Shown piece by piece: positions 10,372 to 15,689 of a stretch of 15,718 nt of DNA. Each line of letters starts with the position of its first letter. Position 1 is the first letter of the stretch. The position numbers were made by a program, and so were the translations under genes. Below the pieces are notes generated by a model, which worked only from the letters and a program-made list of their open reading frames with translations, made no database searches and was not told where the DNA came from. Source of the stretch: Cyanobacteria bacterium UBA11370 (GTDB lineage Bacteria > Cyanobacteriota > Cyanobacteriia > Cyanobacteriales > Coleofasciculaceae); assembly GCA_003486645.1 (NCBI GenBank), contig DNGI01000159.1, positions 6,760-22,477 of the forward strand, written 5' to 3'.

Positions 10372-11679
10372 ATGCGAATTCAGCAAATTTCCGTCACTGG
10401 CTTATTTGGAATTTTTGATCATGTAATTCCGTTGAACATGGATGAGCGGATCACAATTATTCATGGTCCGAATGGGTTTGGAAAAACAGTAATGCTGAGG
10501 ATGCTAGATGCCTTATTTAACTCTCACTATTTAGTATTTTGGACTATTCCATTTACCAGTTTCAGAGTTAAATTTGACAATGATAGCAGTCTTGACATTA
10601 TGGCAAATTCTGACAAATCAGACAAGAGTAAAATAATAAATAATATAACTTTTAGTTTTTACGACCCTAATTCAAAAAAAGTTTATGTCTTACTAAACAA
10701 AACAACTAAATATCTTGATAATGAAGACCATCAATCCCAAGATTATTCTAACTTACTAGCAAGACTCGCGAAAGATTACGAGGAAGACATTAAAAGCCTT
10801 AAAGCCTCAGAAGCCAAATCACAACAAGAGTCTGAATGGCTAGAAAATTTGAAGAATAACATCCATATTCGTTTTATAGAATCACAACGTTTACTAAACT
10901 CCATCTCTGATGGTGCTTCTAGATTAGATTCTAGATCATCTTCAATGTCACCAACCGTTTCTACTTATTCTAATGAGCTTGCACAACTTATTAAATCTAA
11001 GCTTGCTGAATACGGAACAACATCTCAATCCCTTGATAGAACATTTCCTGCCAGGGTACTACAACAACGACCATCTCTCGATTTAACAGATGAAAAACTT
11101 CGTCATCAACTAAACGAACTTGAAGAGACTCGCTCTCGTCTGATAGAAGTCGGTCTATTAGATAAGGATGAAAATTCAGACTTTCAAATCGAGCCTCAAG
11201 CCATAGATGAAAGTACCAAAAATATCTTGTCCGTATATGTTGAAGACGTGGAAAAGAAGCTGAGTGTTTTTAACGAAATTGCCAGCAAAATTGATCTCTT
11301 AAGAAGAATCATTAATAATAAATTTGCTTATTCTTACAAACAGATGAATTTCAATAAGGAGAAAGGATTTGTTTTCAAAACCCTTTATTATCCCTTGTCC
11401 TCCAATAAGGAAACTCTCTCATCAACAGATCTATCATCTGGTGAACAACATGAGTTAGTTCTTCTTTATGAACTACTATTTAAAGTTCAACCCGGCTCCT
11501 TAGTCTTGATTGATGAACCTGAACTATCTCTTCATGTGGGATGGCAGTCTCAATTTTTAAAAGACCTGCAAGAAATTACAAAGCTTGTAAGTATAGATAT
11601 TTTAATGGCTACTCACTCACCAGATATTATCCAAGATCGCTGGGATTTAACAGTTGAACTGAAAGGACTGCCAAAGTGA
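10372..11679 (+). CDS. AAA/ABC-type ATPase, PARIS AriA-like
   Basis: The 435-aa protein is an SMC/ABC-class ATPase of the defence type. It has Walker A GPNGFGKT (32-39), a helical, charged central region (about 125-330) likely to form coiled-coil arms, signature LSSGEQ (354-359), Walker B LVLIDEPELSLH (377-388) and a switch His in ATHSPDII (413-420). The stop overlaps the next gene's GTG by four bases (GTGA), so the two genes are coupled. An ATPase of this class followed by a DUF4435 protein is the arrangement of PARIS, in which AriA forms a scaffold that holds and releases AriB when a phage trigger appears. The gene is visibly more AT-rich than its neighbours, suggesting transfer. Other OLD-like ATPase systems are the alternative. 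Confidence 0.75.
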   Translation: MRIQQISVTGLFGIFDHVIPLNMDERITIIHGPNGFGKTVMLRMLDALFNSHYLVFWTIPFTSFRVKFDNDSSLDIMANSDKSDKSKIINNITFSFYDPNSKKVYVLLNKTTKYLDNEDHQSQDYSNLLARLAKDYEEDIKSLKASEAKSQQESEWLENLKNNIHIRFIESQRLLNSISDGASRLDSRSSSMSPTVSTYSNELAQLIKSKLAEYGTTSQSLDRTFPARVLQQRPSLDLTDEKLRHQLNELEETRSRLIEVGLLDKDENSDFQIEPQAIDESTKNILSVYVEDVEKKLSVFNEIASKIDLLRRIINNKFAYSYKQMNFNKEKGFVFKTLYYPLSSNKETLSSTDLSSGEQHELVLLYELLFKVQPGSLVLIDEPELSLHVGWQSQFLKDLQEITKLVSIDILMATHSPDIIQDRWDLTVELKGLPK

Positions 11680-12542
11680 GAGGTTCCCTTTCAGTTGACC
11701 GTGAGGCTAACGCAATTCGGCTACGACGCAGTAGTTTTTCAGGCGCTTTTCTATTGGTTGAAGGTCGATCAGATAAGATTTTTTATGAACGTTTTGTTGA
11801 TAAGGTAGCTTGTGAAGTAGTTACTGTTTCCGGCAAACCTTCCAGCAAGCTTCGAGTAATTGCAGTTCTGGAAATTTTGGAAAAATCAAGTTTTCAAGGT
11901 ATTTTAGCTATTGTTGATGCAGATTTTGATCGCCTGGAAACTTCGGCCCATAACAGCGCTAATTTGCTACGTACAGATACGCATGATCTTGAAACCATGC
12001 TGCTCAAATCCTTTGCTCTTGACAAGGTGATTGCTGAGTTTGGTTCGGAGGAGAAAATTACCAAGTTTGGTCGAGATGTAAGAACAGCATTGCTTGAAGC
12101 GGGTGCGTCCGTTGGTTATCTGCTTTGGATTTCTAAATGTGATGGATTAAACCTAACTTTTGAAGGTATCACATTCAGTAAATTTATTGATGAGCAAACT
12201 CTGCAAATTGATGAACTCGGACTGATTCAAGAAGTTAAGAATAAATCCCAAGCTTTTTCGCTGAAAAATGAAGATTTACAACAACGGTTAATTAGCCAAA
12301 AAAGTAATAATCATGATCCTTGGCAAGTCTGCTGTGGTCATAATTTAGTGGAAATCCTGTCTCTGGGTTTACGTAAAGCGATCGCCTCCACAAAAGCGGC
12401 TGATGTTGAACCGAGTAGCCTTGAGCGTAATTTACGGCTTGCCTACGAAGAGGCTTACTTCCGTAAGACGCAACTCTACTTAGATATTCGTGCCTGGGAG
12501 AGGAACAATCAGCCATTTAAGGTTTTGCGGCATGATACATAG
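11676..12542 (+). CDS. DUF4435/TOPRIM-like protein, PARIS AriB-like
   Basis: The 288-aa product starts with GTG inside the end of the ATPase gene. Near the N-terminus FLLVEGRSDKIFYERF contains the TOPRIM Glu (Glu29). AIVDADFDRL (78-87; Asp81, Asp83, Asp85) and DTHDLETML (101-109) supply the acidic metal-binding residues. This matches the DUF4435 family, which includes AriB, the effector of PARIS. AriB is released from AriA and cleaves host tRNA (tRNA-Lys is the reported target in E. coli), stopping phage growth. Which tRNA this protein would attack cannot be read from the sequence. The first Y RNA gene starts 135 bases downstream. Confidence 0.75.
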   Translation: MRGSLSVDREANAIRLRRSSFSGAFLLVEGRSDKIFYERFVDKVACEVVTVSGKPSSKLRVIAVLEILEKSSFQGILAIVDADFDRLETSAHNSANLLRTDTHDLETMLLKSFALDKVIAEFGSEEKITKFGRDVRTALLEAGASVGYLLWISKCDGLNLTFEGITFSKFIDEQTLQIDELGLIQEVKNKSQAFSLKNEDLQQRLISQKSNNHDPWQVCCGHNLVEILSLGLRKAIASTKAADVEPSSLERNLRLAYEEAYFRKTQLYLDIRAWERNNQPFKVLRHDT

Positions 12543-12605
12543 CTCTCTTAATGCAGTCTAACCCTGGTTCTGAAAATAAAATCGCCCAGATCAGTTCAGT
12601 ACCCC

Positions 12606-12634
12606 TTGACACCCAGACGACAATATACTACATT
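12606..12634 (+). promoter_or_regulatory. candidate sigma-70 promoter for Y1
   Basis: A perfect TTGACA (12606-12611) and a weaker TACATT (12629-12634) are 17 bases apart. Transcription would start near 12641, about 37 bases before the Y1 acceptor stem. It may drive Y1 alone or the Y1-Y4-rsr series. Confidence 0.45.
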
Positions 12635-12677
12635 TATATTACAAAGCAGTTTTTCCCAAAGGAGTTACTTCTTAAAC

Positions 12678-12810
12678 GTAGCGGATAGCTCAAGCAATAG
12701 AGCGCCCACCTTGCCTGCAAAGGCCGACGTTGTGAGGGTTATTGTTCATAACTTTAAAACCCCTCGCGCCCAATTCCGGAGATACGGGTAAATCCCGTTC
12801 CGCTACACCA
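12678..12810 (+). ncRNA. Y1: tRNA-like Y RNA with encoded ACCA
   Basis: An 8-bp acceptor stem is formed by GTAGCGGA (12678-12685) and TCCGCTAC (12799-12806), followed by ACCA. The D-stem is GCTC/GAGC (12688-12691, 12700-12703), but its loop lacks the GG pair. The T-stem ACGGG/CCCGT (12784-12788, 12794-12798) has a degenerate TAAAT loop without TTC. Between these lies the Y module: GCCT-GCAA-AGGC (12713-12724), then CGACG, then GTGAGGG (12732-12738) and GGGTTATT. The second stem pairs downstream with CCCTCGC (12761-12767), unlike Y3-Y6. No anticodon arm of normal form is seen. It should bind the Rsr encoded 0.9 kb downstream. The function of the tRNA-like part is unknown. Confidence 0.8.
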
Positions 12811-12868
12811 ATTAATTTGGAATTTTAGATTCATATTCCAATCTCAAATCCCAAATCTCAACTCTCAT

Positions 12869-12999
12869 GTGGCAGGTAGCTTAATAGTTAAAGTACCAAA
12901 TTTTTATCCGCAAGGGTCGAAGAATCGAGGGTTATCGCTGTAAACGAAAAAACCTTGATTCGCCGGAGATGCAGGTGCAAATCCTGCTCTGCTACACCA
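12869..12999 (+). ncRNA. Y2: tRNA-like Y RNA with encoded ACCA
   Basis: The acceptor stem pairs GTGGCAGG (12869-12876) with TCTGCTAC (12988-12995), followed by ACCA. The D-stem is weak (GCTT/AAGT). The T-stem GCAGG/CCTGC (12971-12975, 12983-12987) has loop TGCAAAT instead of TTCAAAT. The Y module shows ATCC-GCAA-GGGT (12906-12917), CGAAG, then GAATCGAGG (12922-12930), which pairs over nine bases, with one wobble, with CCTTGATTC (12953-12961) downstream of GGGTTATCG. The topology and the loss of elbow bases match Y1, so the two form a subgroup. The open frames drawn through this area in both directions are by-products of the RNA genes. Confidence 0.8.
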
Positions 13000-13011
13000 A
13001 CAATTCTCATG

Positions 13012-13049
13012 TTTGAATTTTGAATTTTGAATTTTGAATTTTGAATTTT
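13012..13049. repeat. TTTTGAA heptamer array before Y3
   Basis: Five tandem TTTTGAA heptamers fill the spacer between Y2 and Y3, ending four bases before the Y3 acceptor stem. The seven-base period is of the STRR type. Confidence 0.85.
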
Positions 13050-13052
13050 CCT

Positions 13053-13188
13053 GTGGTGGGTAGCTCAGTTTGGTAGAGCGCTGGACTGGTGAAAACCAGT
13101 AGTCCTGATTCAATAACTTGTCTGTAAAGGCTGAAGAAATTAGGGTTATCGTAACCATTGGTCACAGGTTCAAATCCTGTCCCACCAC
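13053..13188 (+). ncRNA. Y3: tRNA-like Y RNA, module before the T-arm
   Basis: The acceptor stem pairs GTGGTGGG (13053-13060) with CCCACCAC (13181-13188). The D-arm is canonical (GCTC, loop AGTTTGGTA, GAGC; 13063-13079) and the T-arm is canonical (ACAGG-TTCAAAT-CCTGT, 13164-13180). An extended anticodon-like hairpin, ACTGGT-GAAA-ACCAGT, lies at 13085-13100. The Y module follows it, in the variable-region position: CCTGATT (13104-13110) pairs with AATTAGG (13138-13144) and encloses GTCT-GTAA-AGGC (13120-13131) and TGAAG. GGGTTATCG follows. No 3' CCA is encoded. The D-loop GG and T-loop TTC needed for the elbow are kept. Confidence 0.85.
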
Positions 13189-13292
13189 CCAAAATTTCAA
13201 CTTTTCTGAGTAAAAAAATAGTCAGGGTGGGGAGTGGGAGAGGGGGGGATGGGAGGACGCGGGGAATTTTTCAATCTACTGGTAAAAGTTTG

Positions 13293-13319
13293 AAAATCCA
13301 AAATCCAAAATCCAAAATC
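13293..13319. repeat. AAAATCC heptamer array before Y4
   Basis: Three full AAAATCC heptamers and a partial fourth occupy the spacer just upstream of Y4. A short GGGGAGT-like stretch lies earlier in the same spacer at about 13226-13240. Confidence 0.8.
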
Positions 13320-13325
13320 TTTCTT

Positions 13326-13450
13326 GTGGCGGGTAGCTCAATGGTAGAGCGCCAAAAACATCCTTATTCATCCCTTGCCTGAAAAGGCCAAAGAATGAGG
13401 GTTATCGCCTTCCAAGCGGGAGGTTGCAGGTTCAAATCCTGCCCCGCCAC
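13326..13450 (+). ncRNA. Y4: tRNA-Gly(UCC)-like RNA with Y module in the anticodon stem
   Basis: Acceptor GTGGCGGG/CCCGCCAC (13326-13333, 13443-13450), D-arm GCTC-AATGGTA-GAGC and T-arm GCAGG-TTCAAAT-CCTGC (13426-13442) are all canonical. The anticodon loop CTTCCAA (13409-13415) would read as UCC, Gly. Its 3' stem GCGGG pairs with CGC just before the loop plus CC at 13352-13353, so the Y module (about 13354-13405) splits the 5' strand of the anticodon stem. Removing it would leave a perfect 5-bp stem. The module has CCTTATT (13362-13368) pairing with AATGAGG (13394-13400), GCCT-GAAA-AGGC (13377-13388) and GGGTTATCG. No CCA is encoded. A processed tRNA is conceivable, but a tRNA mimic is more likely. 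Confidence 0.85.
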
Positions 13451-13480
13451 CTGTTGTTGATTGTTCGTCATTTCTCAACT

Positions 13481-13510
13481 AACAAATAACAAACAACAAA
13501 CAACAAACAA
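13481..13510. repeat. AACAAAC heptamer array before rsr
   Basis: Four tandem heptamers, AACAAAT followed by AACAAAC units, lie between Y4 and the rsr leader hairpin. The A/C-rich run is probably unstructured and could leave the leader accessible. Confidence 0.8.
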
Positions 13511-13522
13511 CCCACCCCATTG

Positions 13523-13542
13523 TTGCCTGAAAAGGCCGGGAG
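13523..13542 (+). promoter_or_regulatory. Y-like hairpin abutting the rsr Shine-Dalgarno
   Basis: TTGCCTGAAAAGGCC (13523-13537) is identical over 15 bases to the Y4 hairpin at 13375-13389. GCCT (13525-13528) pairs with AGGC (13533-13536) around GAAA. GGGAG (13538-13542), the likely ribosome-binding site nine bases before the ATG, follows at once, where Y RNAs carry the CGAAG motif. Rsr binding here could block its own translation. That is inference. Confidence 0.6.
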
Positions 13543-13551
13543 TGTAAACCA

Positions 13552-15156
13552 ATGAATTACAAATTCTTCACTCAAAAAAAGACAGCAACACCGCAAACTC
13601 AGCCTATCCCTGGACGCGAATCAGAAATGATTAAAGGACGTTCTGGTGGTTGGATGTTTGATGCTGGGATTTGGAAGATGCTGCGTCGCTGTTTACTTAT
13701 TGGTACAGCACAAAGCACTTACTATGCTGGCAAGCAAGAATTAACGGAAGATTTTGTGGCAGTGGTGCAAAATGCTATTGCTGAAAATCCCAATAAAGTT
13801 GCTGAAGAAATCCTCTATGCTAGCAATGGACGTGCGATTAATAATAGTGCGCCAATTTTAGCCTTGGTGTTACTCTCGATGGGAGAAGCACCACAAGCTA
13901 AAAAAGTATTTCAGGATATCTTTCCTCAAGTTATTCGCACGGGTAGCCACTTTTATGAATGGCTGAGTTACACCAAATCTATGCGCGGATTTGGTAAAGT
14001 GATTCGAGAAGTTGGTAAGACTTGGCTGTCGCGCGATGATGTGAAAGGATTAGCCTATCAACTGTTAAAATATCAACAGCGTCAAGGCTTCTCCAATCGT
14101 GATGCTTTGCGGTTATTTCACGTCAAACCGCCAACGGAAGATCACCGTCAATTGTTTGAGTGGGTGGTTAAAGGTTGGGAAAAGTTACCAACAGAAATTC
14201 CCTCAGAAGCCCTAGCTCAAATTTGGTGGTATGAGTGGCTAAAGCGGAATCCAAATCAAACTCATGAAGCCATTGCTAAGGGTCATTTAACTCACGAAAT
14301 GGCTGCACCTGTGGGTAAAATGGATCAGCAAGCTTGGCAACTCCTGTTTAATGAAATGCCAATTGGGGCAATGCTACGTAACCTTGGTTCGCTGACTGAA
14401 TTAGGGGTTTTGCAAGTCGGCAATAAAGCTAATGTGAATCGTGTCCAAGGGGTTCTCAATAGTAAGGAACATCTGCGGAAAGGACGCATCCATCCGATTG
14501 ATGTTTTGAAAGCTCTAAAAACCTATCAATCCGGTGGAAAATTGGGGCGTAGTCAAAAGACTTGGACTCCAGTTCCGCGAATTGTGGACATTTTAGAAAC
14601 AGCGGTTGAACTATCTTTTGATGTTGTTGAACCGACGGGAAATGTGTTCATGCACGCGGTTGATGTTTCTAGTTCTATGTCTTATGGAATTGTCGATTCT
14701 GTAGGACTTAGCTGCTGTGAAATTGCTACAGTAATGGCATTAGTAACAGCAAAAGCTGAAACGAACTACATGATTCGTGGTTTTGCTACTGAGTTCCGTG
14801 ACTTGCAAATTACTGCCAAAGATAGTTTTAGTTCTGCTGTGGCTAAAGCTAGCAATCAAAACTTTGGTGGAACGGATGCGACCGTTGCTTACGAGTGGAT
14901 GATTAAGAACAAGTTCAAAGCTGATGTTGTCTGTTTTTGGACTGACTCAGAAAGTTGGGCAGGTTACAAATATCCCACTCAAGCATTAGCTGAATACCGT
15001 AAGAAAGTGAATCGAAATGTTAAGGCGGTGTATATCACACTAGCACCTTATCGAATCACTTTGGTCGATCCAAACGATCCTTTATCTTGGGATTTGGGAG
15101 GATTTGATCCGGGAGTGCCTCGTCTGATTCAGATGATAGCAACGGGTGAATTGTAG
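13552..15156 (+). CDS. rsr: Ro60 orthologue Rsr, Y RNA-binding TROVE protein
   Basis: The 534-aa protein has the two-part Ro layout. An all-helical TROVE region (about 20-350) would form the HEAT-like ring that binds Y RNA on its outer surface and single-stranded RNA ends in its hole. A von Willebrand A domain follows (about 360-534). The vWA metal site is complete: DVSSS with Asp371, Ser373 and Ser375, GGTDA with Thr441, and WTDSE with Asp465. Bacterial Rsr works in RNA quality control and stress survival, in Deinococcus with PNPase through a Y RNA. Six Y-type RNA genes flank this gene, which strongly supports the call. GGGAG at 13538-13542 sets the ATG start. A partner exonuclease is not encoded nearby. 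Confidence 0.95.
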   Translation: MNYKFFTQKKTATPQTQPIPGRESEMIKGRSGGWMFDAGIWKMLRRCLLIGTAQSTYYAGKQELTEDFVAVVQNAIAENPNKVAEEILYASNGRAINNSAPILALVLLSMGEAPQAKKVFQDIFPQVIRTGSHFYEWLSYTKSMRGFGKVIREVGKTWLSRDDVKGLAYQLLKYQQRQGFSNRDALRLFHVKPPTEDHRQLFEWVVKGWEKLPTEIPSEALAQIWWYEWLKRNPNQTHEAIAKGHLTHEMAAPVGKMDQQAWQLLFNEMPIGAMLRNLGSLTELGVLQVGNKANVNRVQGVLNSKEHLRKGRIHPIDVLKALKTYQSGGKLGRSQKTWTPVPRIVDILETAVELSFDVVEPTGNVFMHAVDVSSSMSYGIVDSVGLSCCEIATVMALVTAKAETNYMIRGFATEFRDLQITAKDSFSSAVAKASNQNFGGTDATVAYEWMIKNKFKADVVCFWTDSESWAGYKYPTQALAEYRKKVNRNVKAVYITLAPYRITLVDPNDPLSWDLGGFDPGVPRLIQMIATGEL

Positions 15157-15163
15157 TGAAGTT

Positions 15164-15285
15164 GAGAGTGGGGAGTGGGGTAAGAAAAAACCGGATTTGT
15201 ATCATAATCATATTCGGATAATTGCTCTTAATAAAACATCCCCCATCCCATCTTTAAACGCAACTCAGCATAAAATTTCATTTCC
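15164..15285. other. rsr-Y5 spacer with short GGGGAGT repeat
   Basis: Right after the rsr stop is a short run of GGGGAGT-like heptamers (15164-15180). The rest is AT-rich, with no gene and no convincing promoter before Y5. Y5 may be made by readthrough and processing from the rsr transcript. Confidence 0.5.
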
Positions 15286-15395
15286 TGGCGGGTTTTCCTG
15301 ATTCGTAACTTGCTTGTAAAAGCCGAAGAATTTAGGGTTATCGGTAACGTCTCCACCACATCGGGGACAAGCGGGTTCAATTCCCGCACCCGCCA
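15286..15395 (+). ncRNA. Y5: minimal tRNA-like Y RNA lacking a D-arm
   Basis: The acceptor pairs TGGCGGG (15286-15292) with CCCGCCA (15389-15395). The T-arm GCGGG-TTCAATT-CCCGC (15371-15387) is one base away from the acceptor strand. No D-arm exists: the Y module begins directly after the acceptor strand, with CCTGATT (15297-15303) facing AATTTAGG (15329-15336, one bulge), GCTT-GTAA-AAGC (15312-15323) and CGAAG. It continues with GGGTTATCG and a small GTTA-TCGG-TAAC hairpin. A 6-bp hairpin GTCTCC/GGGGAC (15349-15354, 15363-15368) with an 8-base loop stands where an anticodon or variable arm would be. At 110 bases it is the shortest copy. Confidence 0.78.
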
Positions 15396-15406
15396 TAATT
15401 TACTTT

Positions 15407-15436
15407 TTGACGTATTAGCAATAGCTCAGATATAAT
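15407..15436 (+). promoter_or_regulatory. sigma-70 promoter for Y6
   Basis: TTGACG (15407-15412) and a perfect TATAAT (15431-15436) are 18 bases apart. Transcription would begin near 15443, about 40 bases before Y6, giving Y6 its own strong promoter. Confidence 0.65.
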
Positions 15437-15481
15437 AAGGTTATCAGTATATTATTTGCTGGTAAATTGTTTAAAAATCTT

Positions 15482-15618
15482 GTGGCGGGTGGCGCATTAA
15501 AACCCCTTTATTCGTTCCTTGCCCTCACGGGCCGTAGAATCGAAGGTTATCGGTAGACGCAAAGGACTCAAACTCCTTCGGGCGCAAGCCCTTGCAGGTT
15601 CAAATCCTGCCCCGCCAC
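15482..15618 (+). ncRNA. Y6: tRNA-Leu(CAA)-like RNA with Y module in the D-loop
   Basis: Acceptor GTGGCGGG/CCCGCCAC (15482-15489, 15611-15618) and T-arm GCAGG-TTCAAAT-CCTGC (15594-15610) are canonical. The anticodon arm AAGGA-CTCAAAC-TCCTT (15562-15578) carries CAA, and a class II variable arm GGGC-GCAA-GCCC (15580-15591) follows, as in tRNA-Leu. The D-stem GCG/CGC (15492-15494, 15558-15560) and the Leu-like GGTAGACGC are split, so the Y module (about 15499-15551) sits inside the D-loop. The module has CCTTTATTC (15505-15513) pairing with GAATCGAAGG (15537-15546, one bulged C) and GCCC-TCAC-GGGC (15521-15532), with a UMAC-type rather than GNRA loop. Five T follow the acceptor and may help termination. 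No CCA is encoded. Confidence 0.85.
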
Positions 15619-15689
15619 TTTTTGCGATCGCTTAATCGTATTTTAATCATCATTCAACGGTTCAACTAATCGCTGAAAGCTGATGAATT

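Noticed and set aside
12904..13382. Open frames on both strands through the Y2-Y4 region
   Set aside because: They run across RNA genes and heptamer repeats. Their peptides (for example KFKIQNSKFK) are repeat translations.
13326..13450. Y4 as an ordinary tRNA-Gly gene
   Set aside because: A structured insert of about 52 bases interrupts the anticodon stem, and it shares the Y module with five other loci.
12678..13450. CRISPR array (regularly spaced similar units)
   Set aside because: Units are 125-136 bases, diverged, and fold as tRNA-like RNAs. Spacers are low-complexity heptamers, not unique sequences.
15286..15395. Y5 as the 3' end of a tmRNA
   Set aside because: The T-arm looks similar, but no tag-peptide frame or pseudoknot chain is present and the matching acceptor strand lies only 110 bases upstream.
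15482..15618. Y6 as the cyanobacterial tRNA-Leu group I intron
   Set aside because: That intron sits in the anticodon loop of tRNA-Leu(UAA). Here the insert is in the D-loop, is short, and lacks group I core elements.
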